Shown piece after piece: positions 7,557 through 14,963 of a stretch of 19,271 nucleotides of DNA. The notes under the pieces were generated by a model, which saw only the letters and a program-made list of their open reading frames with translations, did no database searches and was not told the DNA's origin. Position numbers and translations under genes: made by a program. Source of the DNA: Bacteroides sp. (GTDB lineage Bacteria; Bacteroidota; Bacteroidia; Bacteroidales; SM23-62). The DNA lies in NCBI GenBank assembly GCA_030589965.1, contig JAUUZM010000011.1, forward strand, positions 1 to 19,271, read 5' to 3'. How positions within the stretch are numbered: the stretch's first letter is position 1; every line of letters starts with the position of its first letter.

Positions 7557-9821
7557 ATGCATAAATTTCTTGCCATATTACTGTTCTCTACTCTGGTTTA
7601 TTCAGCCACAGCACAGGAGGAATTGGTGTTTACCGGAAGGGTGACAGATTCGATAACAGGTAATCCCCTGATCGGAGTTAGTATTATTGCAGGGGAGGGC
7701 AGGGGAAGTATTTCTGATCCCTTTGGGGAATACCTCATTAGGGTCCCGGAAGCTCAGACCATACTGTCTTTTCACTACCTTGGTTACCATCCAGCTTCAC
7801 GGTATGTAAATGCAATGGGGAAGGATACGATCATTCTCGACATTAAATTGCAGCGATCTGTTACCGCACTTGACGAAATTGTGATCAGCGCAGCCAGGTA
7901 TGAGCAAAAATTATCGGATGTGATGGTATCGGTCGACATCATTAAGCCGGAGCGAATAGAGAATACCAGTACCACCTCGCTTGAAACAATTCTCAGGCAA
8001 ACTCCGGGAGTTGAGATACTGGACGGGCAGCCCTCCATCCGTGGAGGCAGCGGATACAGTTACGGCGCCGGGAGCAGAGTGCTGGTATTGATAGATGAGC
8101 TACCCATACTTTCCGGGGATGTGGGAGATGTGAAATGGGATTACCTGCCGGTGGAGAATATTGAGCAGGTCGAGATCATCAAAGGCGCCTCATCAGTTCT
8201 ATACGGATCTTCTGCCCTCAACGGGGTATTCAATATTCGTACTCGCCATCCAGGGAGTATTCCAGAGACAAAACTAAGTCTGTATTCAGGGCTTTATCTT
8301 AATCCGGCAAGAAAGGAAACGGTCTGGTGGGACAGACAACCATTTTTTGCCGGTTTTGATTTTTCCCACAGGAGAAAGATTAAAAACCTTGACCTGGTTC
8401 TGGGGGGCAACCTGTTCAGGGATGAGGGATACCGGGAAGATGAATACCTTGATCGGGCAAGGGTGAATGTAGGAATAAAACACAGGAGTCAGAAAGTTAA
8501 AGGTTTAAGCTACGGGATTAATATGAACGGAATGATTACCGATAAATCTGATTTCCTGCTATGGAGGGATGCCGGCTCGGGTGCCCTGAGGCAAAACCCT
8601 CAATCGATTTCAGCCCTTAAAGGCAGCAGGTTTAACCTTGATCCCTTTATAAACTTTTATGGAAAGACAGGGGATAATCATAGCCTCCGTAGCCGGTTTT
8701 TTCATATTGAAAATGATTTTGCATCCGATCCTGATAAGAATAACCTCTCTGACCAGGCCTATGCAGAATACAAATATCACCGTAAGCTTTCCGCGAAAAT
8801 TGAAGGGACAATCGGGACTTCCGGAACCTGGACAAGATCCGTCGCTGCCTTATACGGAGATCATCAAAGCAATAACCAGGCAATCTTTATACAGGTTGAC
8901 GGAAAACTCCTGGTGGCACTGAATGCTTCAGTTGGACTTAGATTTGAACGGTATGTACTGGACGGGGAAGTGGAGTATTCCAACCCTGTGGCCAGGGCGG
9001 GACTAAATTATAAAATTGCTGATCATTCCTTCCTGCGGGCTTCTTTCGGTCAGGGTTACCGCTTTCCCTCAATTGCCGAAAAGTATACAGCCACAAATGT
9101 GGGTTCTCTTAAAATCTTCCCTAATCCCTCTCTGGTTTCAGAATCCGGCTTTAGCACGGAGATCGGATTTAAACAGGGGGTTAAGATGAGGGACTGGCAA
9201 GGCTACATTGATCTGGCCGTCTTCTGGACCGAATACCAGGATATGATTGAATTTGTATTTGATGCATACCAGACTGATCCAGGTCAGGTGCCCGGATTAG
9301 ATGACTATGGCTTTATGGCTCAGAATACAGGTAGGGCCCGGATTACTGGTATGGAAATTAGCTTATACGGAAATGGGAAGATTGGAAGCCTTCCGGTATC
9401 GCTTATGGCGGGATATACCTATCTGTATCCGATCGACCTGGCCGCAAAGGATACTCTGGGCGACTCCCCTTCAGCCTATCTGAAGTACAGATACCGCCAC
9501 AGCCTTAAAGCAGATGCCGAAATTCAATACCGGCGATTCACTATGGGATGCACATTTGTTCTGAACAGTCGCATGGACCGGATCGATGAAGTGTTCACAG
9601 ATCTTCTTTTCGGCAATATCATTCTTCCAGGTTTTCCAGCTTACTGGGATGAAAATAACAAGCCCTATGCTGTTCTGGATGCCAGGGTGTTGTGTAACAT
9701 CACAAGAAATTTGAGTGCCGGATTGATCCTGAAAAATGCTTTGAACAAGGAATATTCAGGTAGGCCCGGTGATATTCAAGCTCCCAGAAATATTACCCTG
9801 CGGCTGACAGCCGACTTTTAG
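7557..9821 (+). CDS. TonB-dependent outer membrane receptor with N-terminal carboxypeptidase-regulatory-like domain
   Basis: The protein is an outer-membrane gated channel driven by TonB/ExbBD, importing a scarce ligand such as a siderophore, cobalamin or oligosaccharide. The 754 residues begin with a signal peptide (MHKFLAILLFSTLVYSATAQ). A carboxypeptidase-regulatory-like domain follows (about 24-100, GRVTDSITGNPLIGVSI, then DPFGEYLI). The plug domain is at about 115-228, with LETILRQTPGVEI, VLVLIDELPI, VEIIKGASSVLYGSSALNGV and NIRTR. The rest is beta-barrel, ending in a strand with terminal Phe (ITLRLTADF). The ATG at 7557 is chosen over the in-frame TTG at 7554. No SusD-like lipoprotein gene follows, and the plug resembles the BtuB/FepA/Cir type more than SusC. 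It is divergent from a sodium symporter, a plausible partner, but the ligand cannot be read from sequence. Confidence 0.93.
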   Translation: MHKFLAILLFSTLVYSATAQEELVFTGRVTDSITGNPLIGVSIIAGEGRGSISDPFGEYLIRVPEAQTILSFHYLGYHPASRYVNAMGKDTIILDIKLQRSVTALDEIVISAARYEQKLSDVMVSVDIIKPERIENTSTTSLETILRQTPGVEILDGQPSIRGGSGYSYGAGSRVLVLIDELPILSGDVGDVKWDYLPVENIEQVEIIKGASSVLYGSSALNGVFNIRTRHPGSIPETKLSLYSGLYLNPARKETVWWDRQPFFAGFDFSHRRKIKNLDLVLGGNLFRDEGYREDEYLDRARVNVGIKHRSQKVKGLSYGINMNGMITDKSDFLLWRDAGSGALRQNPQSISALKGSRFNLDPFINFYGKTGDNHSLRSRFFHIENDFASDPDKNNLSDQAYAEYKYHRKLSAKIEGTIGTSGTWTRSVAALYGDHQSNNQAIFIQVDGKLLVALNASVGLRFERYVLDGEVEYSNPVARAGLNYKIADHSFLRASFGQGYRFPSIAEKYTATNVGSLKIFPNPSLVSESGFSTEIGFKQGVKMRDWQGYIDLAVFWTEYQDMIEFVFDAYQTDPGQVPGLDDYGFMAQNTGRARITGMEISLYGNGKIGSLPVSLMAGYTYLYPIDLAAKDTLGDSPSAYLKYRYRHSLKADAEIQYRRFTMGCTFVLNSRMDRIDEVFTDLLFGNIILPGFPAYWDENNKPYAVLDARVLCNITRNLSAGLILKNALNKEYSGRPGDIQAPRNITLRLTADF

Positions 9822-9903
9822 GCCTCTCCATCTCCGAATTGCGCCGGCTGTGTTTCATTCCTTCCCGGCTCATGATTCGGTCTTCCCATAAAGCCCGAAA
9901 CAC

Positions 9904-9934
9904 TTGACACAAGTCTATTAATTAAGTAATTTAA
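9904..9934 (+). promoter_or_regulatory. Candidate promoter of citrate synthase
   Basis: TTG at 9904-9906 (within TTGACA) is followed after 20 nt by TAATTTAA at 9927-9934, matching TAnnTTTG at six of eight positions. The leader would be about 25-30 nt. The rest of 9822-9966 shows no gene. Confidence 0.3.
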
Positions 9935-9966
9935 AGGATTCAGCACCCCTTTTAAAATTTTACATT

Positions 9967-11277
9967 ATGACAACTCTTAAACAGAAACTCGCAGAAAAAA
10001 TTGACCAGGAACGTCCCAGGATACGTAAACTCGTCACGGAAAATTGCGATACCGTTATTGATACGGTTACCGTTGAAAAGCTCTTTGGTGGAATGCGTAC
10101 CCTTAAATGCCTTGTTACCGATATCTCATATCTCGACCCCATGGAGGGTATCAGGTATCGTGGTTTAACCCTTCCAGATGTTTTCAAGAAACTTCCCAAA
10201 CCCCCAGGGGCAGAGATGCCTTATGTTGAGGGACTCTATTACCTTCTTCTAACCGGAGATGTTCCGACAGAGGAGGAAATTTCTGATGTGATCGATGAAT
10301 TCAGAAAAAGAAGAATCGTACCCAGGTATGTATATGAAGTGATTGATAATTTTCCATCACTGAGCCATCCGATGACCATCTTCTCCACTGCCATCCTGTC
10401 GATGCACAGGGAGTCATTTTTTGACAGGAAATTCCATGGTGGGGTTAACAAACTTGATTATTGGGACTACACCTATGAAGATTCAATGAACCTGCTTGCC
10501 AAACTGCCGGAGATTGGTGCTTACATCTACGCCAAACTTTACAGAGATGGGAAAAGGATCCAGCAAAATCCAGATTTGGATTTCGGAAGTAATTTCGCCC
10601 ATATGATGGGGAAAGAAAAGCCTTACGATGAAGTTTCCAGGATGTATTTCATCCTGCATGCTGACCATGAAAGCGGTAATGTCAGCGCCCATACCGGACA
10701 CCTGGTATCCAGCGCCCTGGCAGACATCTACCTGTCCATGTCTTCCATGGTCAATGGACTGGCAGGCCCATTACACGGACTGGCAAACCAGACCGTTCTG
10801 ATGTGGATCGAGTCATTGCATCAGAAGATGGATGGGAAACTCCCAAGTCAGGCAGAAATGAAACAGTTTGTATGGGATACACTGAACGCCGGACAGGTAA
10901 TACCCGGTTATGGCCATGCAGTCCTGAGGAAAACAGATCCCCGTTATACGATGCAGCGAGAGTTTGCATTGAAATACATGAAGAATGACGTCCTGTTCAA
11001 GTTTGTTGACCTCCTGTATAAGGTCGTTCCACCCATCCTCAAGGAACATGGAAAAGCCAAAAATCCATGGCCGAATGTAGATGCCCATTCAGGAGTTATA
11101 CAAATGCATTACGGCGTTACTGAGCATGACTTCTACACAGTAATGTTCGGGATTGGAAGAGCCCTGGGTGTCTGTGCCAATATAATATGGGACCGTGCCC
11201 TGCTTTATCCCATTGAAAGACCCAAGTCGCTTACGACAGCCATGATTGAGGATATTATCAAGAAGCAGAAGAAATAG
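9967..11277 (+). CDS. gltA: Citrate (Si)-synthase, long eukaryote-like type
   Basis: Citrate synthase condenses oxaloacetate with acetyl-CoA to citrate, the entry step of the TCA cycle, in the cytoplasm. The 436-residue product has the complete catalytic triad: His270 in GPLHGLANQ, His317 in PGYGHAVLR and Asp372 in NVDAHSG. The segments YRGLTLPDVFKKLP and HADHESGNVSAHT also match the family. Sequence character (PLHGLANQ, NVDAHSGV, YYTVMFG-like end) is closer to the mitochondrial-type enzyme common in Bacteroidota than to the E. coli NADH-regulated enzyme. The start at 9967 is the only sensible ATG. The gene ends with tandem TAG TAG stops and is followed by a stem-loop terminator at 11358. It seems to be monocistronic. 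Confidence 0.97.
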   Translation: MTTLKQKLAEKIDQERPRIRKLVTENCDTVIDTVTVEKLFGGMRTLKCLVTDISYLDPMEGIRYRGLTLPDVFKKLPKPPGAEMPYVEGLYYLLLTGDVPTEEEISDVIDEFRKRRIVPRYVYEVIDNFPSLSHPMTIFSTAILSMHRESFFDRKFHGGVNKLDYWDYTYEDSMNLLAKLPEIGAYIYAKLYRDGKRIQQNPDLDFGSNFAHMMGKEKPYDEVSRMYFILHADHESGNVSAHTGHLVSSALADIYLSMSSMVNGLAGPLHGLANQTVLMWIESLHQKMDGKLPSQAEMKQFVWDTLNAGQVIPGYGHAVLRKTDPRYTMQREFALKYMKNDVLFKFVDLLYKVVPPILKEHGKAKNPWPNVDAHSGVIQMHYGVTEHDFYTVMFGIGRALGVCANIIWDRALLYPIERPKSLTTAMIEDIIKKQKK

Positions 11278-11357
11278 TAGTATCAGAATAATCAAAAAAT
11301 CAAAAGAATTTGACATTCTGGGCAAAAAATTTTACGAGAAACTTTCAAAAACCTTCT

Positions 11358-11403
11358 AAGAACCTGTTCAGGGGCAATAGCAGTTGAATGGGTTCTTTGT
11401 TTT
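11358..11403 (+). terminator. Intrinsic terminator after citrate synthase
   Basis: AAGAACCTGTTCA (11358-11370) pairs with TGAATGGGTTCTT (11385-11397) over 13 positions, including two adjacent G-U wobbles, around a 14-nt loop. It is followed directly by TGTTTTA. It lies 80 nt after the gltA stop and just before the convergent sulfatase stop. The T-rich tract suits the plus strand; the minus-strand side lacks an adjacent T run. Confidence 0.7.
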
Positions 11404-11417
11404 ACATCAAAACCGGT

Positions 11418-12722
11418 TTAGAGCCCCTTTCTGAGAGTATTGTGTATGGACTCAAGTTCTTGCCTGGCTTTTAGTTCGGCCTCACTGGAATTTTCTAAAG
11501 AGATAGGATTTGTTTCCAGGGAGTCGTTCCTCATGTCAAATAGATTCCCATCCCAGACCAGTTTCCAGTCCCCGGTACGGATCATAAACTGAGGAGGGTC
11601 TTTTTCCTTTTGGGAGTATACCCATTCTCTTGATTCAAATTCGCTACCAGCAAGGGCTGGGGCAAAGCTTCTGCCGTTGATCTTGTAGTCCGGCTGGGGT
11701 AGTCCGACCAGGTCATTCAGGGTGGGAAGAAAATCACTGAAATCGATCATGGCATTGCAGAGGCTGCCTGGTTCTACCTTTCCCGGCCATACAAGCATGG
11801 TGGGTACCCGGACTCCCCAATCATTAAATTTCTTTTTCCCGCCAGGGATACTCATACCATAAATGTTTGAATAAACCTCTTCCTCTATGTATTCTCCGTC
11901 TTCATAGTTAACAATACTGGTGTGGTTGGTTCCGTTGTCAGTGGTGAAAATAATGATGGTATTATCTGCTATGCCCAGGTCGGTAAGTGACTGAACCATC
12001 TTCCCCACGATTCTGTCTGTTTGAGAAACCATTTCCTTAACATTTTCATATCTTCCGTCCGCACCAAAGGGAGGGGGTTCAGAAAGGTCATTTGACACAT
12101 CATGGATTAATGCCATGGGAAAATATGCCAGGAAGGGCCTGTCTACATTCCTGCTCATAAAATCAATCAGGAAATCACTATAAACATCCGGACCGTAAGA
12201 TTCCTTTACATCTTTCCGTAATTCCCCGTTCTGCCAAATATAGGGCTCATGGTACCTGGGTCCCTCATGCCAGCCGAAAAGACAATATTCATCAAAACCC
12301 AGGCGGTGAGGCTGATCCAGGTCATTCCCCAGGGTGGCCAGCTGCCATTTACCGGCAACGGCAGTAGCATAACCGGCCTGTTTCAGTTCATGAGCAAAAG
12401 TCTGTCCCTCCGCCTGCTCAGGAAATGATCCCCATTCTGCATCTCCCAGCGTAAAAGGGTATCTTCCGGTCAGAAGGGTGATCCTGCTGGGATGACAAAC
12501 AGGGGAGGCATAAACATGGTTGAACTTCATTCCTGCTTCAGCCAGTGCATCAATCTCTTTTGTTTGGTATGAATCCCCACCATAACTTCCCAGTACCTCC
12601 CTGCCGACATCATCGGCCAGGATAAACAGGATGTTTGGTTTTGTATCGATTGAATCTTTCTGACTGCAGGATGAAATCAGAATAATGCTAATGATTAGAA
12701 TTATCACCTGGTAGCTTTTCAT
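11418..12722 (-). CDS. Type I sulfatase, lipoprotein, formylglycine-dependent (S1 family)
   Basis: The enzyme would hydrolyse a sulfate ester in the periplasm or at the cell surface. The chosen start at 12722 gives a 434-residue protein with a lipoprotein signal (MKSYQVIILIISIILISSC, lipidated Cys19). The frame is open back to 12770, but a -7 promoter box sits inside that extension. The metal/active-site residues are visible: Asp37-Asp38 in LADDVG, the formylglycine motif CHPSR with Cys76 followed by ITLLTGR, Lys125 in GKWQL, His207, Asp262-Asn263 in TTDNGT, and Lys296 in GGKKKFNDWGVRVP. The usual GKWHL histidine is Gln127 here. The Cys-type motif needs a maturase (anSME or FGE), which is not in this window. 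It is divergent from the BASS transporter and convergent with citrate synthase. The sulfated substrate is unknown. Confidence 0.93.
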   Translation of the reverse strand: MKSYQVIILIISIILISSCSQKDSIDTKPNILFILADDVGREVLGSYGGDSYQTKEIDALAEAGMKFNHVYASPVCHPSRITLLTGRYPFTLGDAEWGSFPEQAEGQTFAHELKQAGYATAVAGKWQLATLGNDLDQPHRLGFDEYCLFGWHEGPRYHEPYIWQNGELRKDVKESYGPDVYSDFLIDFMSRNVDRPFLAYFPMALIHDVSNDLSEPPPFGADGRYENVKEMVSQTDRIVGKMVQSLTDLGIADNTIIIFTTDNGTNHTSIVNYEDGEYIEEEVYSNIYGMSIPGGKKKFNDWGVRVPTMLVWPGKVEPGSLCNAMIDFSDFLPTLNDLVGLPQPDYKINGRSFAPALAGSEFESREWVYSQKEKDPPQFMIRTGDWKLVWDGNLFDMRNDSLETNPISLENSSEAELKARQELESIHNTLRKGL

Positions 12723-12747
12723 AAATCCGGATATTTGATTTTTTTCA

Positions 12748-12755
12748 CAAAAATA
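12748..12755 (-). promoter_or_regulatory. Bacteroidota-type -7 box for the sulfatase
   Basis: The minus strand reads TATTTTTG, a perfect TAnnTTTG match, 25 nt before the ATG at 12722. No TTTG is present at the usual -33 distance. Its position argues for the 12722 start over the upstream in-frame ATG at 12770. Confidence 0.45.
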
Positions 12756-12775
12756 GTTTATTATGATCAATGTGA

Positions 12776-12925
12776 TTATTTAAAGACAATTTAGAATCCA
12801 TTTATCCAGGTATTGTGCATTGTACCGATATCATTACCAGGGACTTATTTAAAGCTGGGTTTACAGGTGCTATCACCTGGAAAAAATATGATCTGAGTTT
12901 CGAAATGAATCTATATATAAATTAA
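12776..12925 (+). other. Possible coding remnant, 49 codons open without a start
   Basis: Between the sulfatase and the BASS gene, one plus-strand frame is open from just after TGA 12773-12775 to TAA 12923-12925. It reads in part IYPGIVHCTDIITRDLFKAG, then FTGAITWKKYDLSFEMNLYI. Its residue make-up looks protein-like, but the only ATG is four codons from the end. I cannot assign a family. It may be the tail of a decayed gene or a chance open frame. It also holds the hairpin CAGGTG-CTAT-CACCTG (12864-12879). Confidence 0.25.
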
Positions 12926-12957
12926 TTGATATATTTAAGAAAGCAAATCCTGATACT

Positions 12958-13932
12958 ATGCTCGAAACTTTCAAGGCCCTTGACAGCCTGAGACTGAACT
13001 TCAGTCCCGACAGCCTTCTCATCCTGAACCTTACCATTGCCTTTATTATGTTTGGTGTTGCACTTGAGCTGAAACCCCAGCATTTCAGGAATCTCGCCAT
13101 GAATCCCAAGGCTGCAGCTGTGGGCGCTGTCTCCCAGTTTATATTGATGCCCTTGATGACTTTTTTGCTGGCCCTTGCCTTCCGGAATTATATTACCCCA
13201 ACCGTAGGATTGGGCATGATCCTGGTAGCTTCTTGTCCGGGTGGTAATGTTTCTAATTTCTTTTGTTCCCTTGCCAGGGGAAATGTGGCACTTTCCGTAA
13301 GCCTGACGGCCATCTCTGACTTCGGGGCTATTTTGATAACTCCCTTTAATTTCGCATTCTGGGGAACCCTGTTTACAAAGGTCTATTCCCTGTTGAATGC
13401 AGAATCGCTGGTCAGACCATTGGAAATTCCATTTCTCCATGTCCTTCAGACAGTTGTTATCCTTCTGGGTATACCTCTGACCCTGGGGATGCTGATAAAC
13501 CTGTATTTTCCAAAACTAACATCTAAGATACTTATCCATGTCAAGAGATTGTCCCTGGTCGCCTTTGGAGCAATCATTGCTGTAATGTTTTTGAAAAACT
13601 GGGAATTCTTTCTCCAGTACATCAAGTATATTTTTATTATCGTGCTAATTCATAACGCTCTCGCCCTGAGCCTGGGCTGGTCTTTTGCATCCCTTTTCAA
13701 GCTGGATCGGCGGGACAGGAAAACAATATCCATTGAAACCGGGATTCAGAATTCCGGACTTGCACTCCTGCTTCTATTCAATCCAAAGATCTTTCCGGCA
13801 GATATGGCAGTCGGCGGAATGGCCTTTATTGCAGCCTGGTGGGGACTCTGGCATCTATTCGCCGGACTGATAATGGGAGGGATTTGGTCTGGTTTCAAAC
13901 TGGCACTCAAGCCTTCTGTCGCTGTGAAGTAG
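12958..13932 (+). CDS. Bile acid:sodium symporter (BASS) family transporter
   Basis: BASS proteins are inner-membrane sodium-coupled importers of organic anions; bacterial members move bile-acid-like compounds, keto acids or other carboxylates/sulfonates. The 324-residue product has nine or ten hydrophobic helices. Two signature segments are present: SCPGGNVSNFF (about 98-108), in the first discontinuous helix, and IETGIQNSGLAL (about 260-271), whose Glu, Gln and Asn belong to the sodium sites. The N-terminus MLETFKALDSLRLNF is polar before the first helix (LLILNLTIAFIMFGVALEL). The start at 12958 is the first ATG of the frame after the A/T-rich leader. It is divergent from the sulfatase (235 nt between starts) and convergent with the VTT protein gene. 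The family call is firm; the substrate is not known. Confidence 0.92.
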   Translation: MLETFKALDSLRLNFSPDSLLILNLTIAFIMFGVALELKPQHFRNLAMNPKAAAVGAVSQFILMPLMTFLLALAFRNYITPTVGLGMILVASCPGGNVSNFFCSLARGNVALSVSLTAISDFGAILITPFNFAFWGTLFTKVYSLLNAESLVRPLEIPFLHVLQTVVILLGIPLTLGMLINLYFPKLTSKILIHVKRLSLVAFGAIIAVMFLKNWEFFLQYIKYIFIIVLIHNALALSLGWSFASLFKLDRRDRKTISIETGIQNSGLALLLLFNPKIFPADMAVGGMAFIAAWWGLWHLFAGLIMGGIWSGFKLALKPSVAVK

Positions 13933-13960
13933 GTCCATTCTCATAAAGATTATCAAGGAT

Positions 13961-14656
13961 TCATGCAATCCAGTTCTGCAACTGGAATACTTCAAAAAGC
14001 AGGTAGCCCTGGACTATGAACCTGACAAGGCGGCTTAATGCATACAACAGGAATTGTTTGAAAGGATAATTCAATAGTGCAAGGCCAATTACAACCATAG
14101 AAAATGGAGTAAAAGGTAACCAGGCAGCAACAATTATAAAAGCACCACCCCATTTTCGGGAAAAATTCATGTATTGACTGAGATTTCTTTCACTATAAGC
14201 TCTGATCTTGGGCCGGCTGGATATCCAGCGGCCGATTCTGTAAGAGATAATACCCCCTGTATAGGAAATTAAGCCGAGCAGAGCCAGCATTAGATGTGAA
14301 TTAGTGAATTTCTGGGCCCATACCACAAACAAGTCAACAGGTACCATTCCCAGAAAGGACTCAGAAATAAAAAAAACCACGAGGACAAGCCGGTCAGTGA
14401 GTTTCTCAAGTATTGTTTCGAAAAAGCTTTTAAAATCTACCAGGTATGTACCGACCAGGAATACGATCAGAATAAACAATGCATAAAGAAGAATGATTAT
14501 TAGCAGATTTCTTCCAATATACTTGAATAAGCCCTTTTCCTTTTGTTGAAAAAAGAGTTCTGTTAATCTCTTACTTGCCTTTAATTTTTCGGGGTTATTA
14601 CTCACGCTTGCCGGATCAGTGTGATTTCTTATCAAAATACGAAATATAAGCCACAT
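13961..14656 (-). CDS. VTT/DedA-like (SNARE-associated) integral membrane protein
   Basis: Members of this group are polytopic membrane proteins linked to lipid carrier or phospholipid flipping and membrane homeostasis; this one has no assigned substrate. The 231 residues show an amphipathic N-terminus (1-45), a helix at about 50-73, then FFISESFLGMVPVDLFVVWA (about 95-114), which looks like the re-entrant VTT segment with its acidic residue and prolines. A Gly-rich helix SYTGGIISYRIGRW follows (131-144). The second re-entrant element has AAWLPFTPFSMVVIGLALL (about 177-195) and a final helix ends at the C-terminus. The ATG at 14656 is used. A GTG start at 14605 is possible, because TTG-N19-TATTTTGA just upstream of it resembles a Bacteroidota promoter. 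It stands alone, convergent with the BASS gene 28 nt away. Confidence 0.8.
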   Translation of the reverse strand: MWLIFRILIRNHTDPASVSNNPEKLKASKRLTELFFQQKEKGLFKYIGRNLLIIILLYALFILIVFLVGTYLVDFKSFFETILEKLTDRLVLVVFFISESFLGMVPVDLFVVWAQKFTNSHLMLALLGLISYTGGIISYRIGRWISSRPKIRAYSERNLSQYMNFSRKWGGAFIIVAAWLPFTPFSMVVIGLALLNYPFKQFLLYALSRLVRFIVQGYLLFEVFQLQNWIA

Positions 14657-14676
14657 AGCAAGACATATTGAAGTCC

Positions 14677-14750
14677 GGTAAGACCTGAATATCAGATCGG
14701 AAAATCGAGAGCAATTGGGGTTGCTGGTATTTGCGGTCTTACCAGCAACC
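14677..14750. repeat. Long inverted repeat with an overlapping competing partner
   Basis: GGTTGCTGGTA (14719-14729) and TACCAGCAACC (14740-14750) are perfect 11-bp complements with a 10-nt loop. GGTAAGACC (14677-14685) is a perfect 9-bp complement of GGTCTTACC (14735-14743), which covers part of the loop and the right arm, so the two pairings exclude each other. There is no T-run on either side, so it does not look like an intrinsic terminator. It sits in the 307-nt gap between the divergent VTT gene and the giant Ig-repeat gene. Apart from this and a weak promoter, I see nothing in that gap. Confidence 0.6.
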
Positions 14751-14901
14751 TGAAATAGGCAATGATAAAAACAAAAGATTTCTAATCGTAAAGCATATTA
14801 AGGTCTTAAAATCCTTAAAATTCTGATTATCAAAAGATTGGGAGTGTTTGTCTCGTCTTGAGCTTTGCTGGTCACATAAATCAATCAGTTTGTCATTTTT
14901 A

Positions 14902-14934
14902 TTTGTCCAACAGTCAATAAGAGTTGTAACTTAT
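14902..14934 (+). promoter_or_regulatory. Candidate promoter of the Ig-repeat protein gene
   Basis: TTTG at 14902-14905 is followed after 21 nt by TAACTTAT at 14927-14934, matching TAnnTTTG at six of eight positions, about 30 nt before the ATG at 14964. The match is suggestive, not strong. Confidence 0.35.
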
Positions 14935-14963
14935 ATTACTATTTACCCCTAATCCCTGCTGTC

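Noticed and set aside
7448..7576. Longer N-terminus for the sodium symporter starting at 7576
   Set aside because: It would add 43 polar residues before the first helix and overlap the receptor start and its promoter.
12723..12770. Upstream ATG at 12770 for the sulfatase
   Set aside because: It would bury the lipoprotein signal peptide inside the protein and lies upstream of the -7 box at 12748-12755.
12864..12879. CAGGTG-CTAT-CACCTG hairpin as an operator for the divergent sulfatase/BASS genes
   Set aside because: A six-base palindrome is too short to claim, and it lies within a possible coding remnant more than 75 nt from either start.
14719..14750. Inverted repeat as an intrinsic terminator
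   Set aside because: Neither side is followed by a T-run, and no gene ends nearby on either strand.
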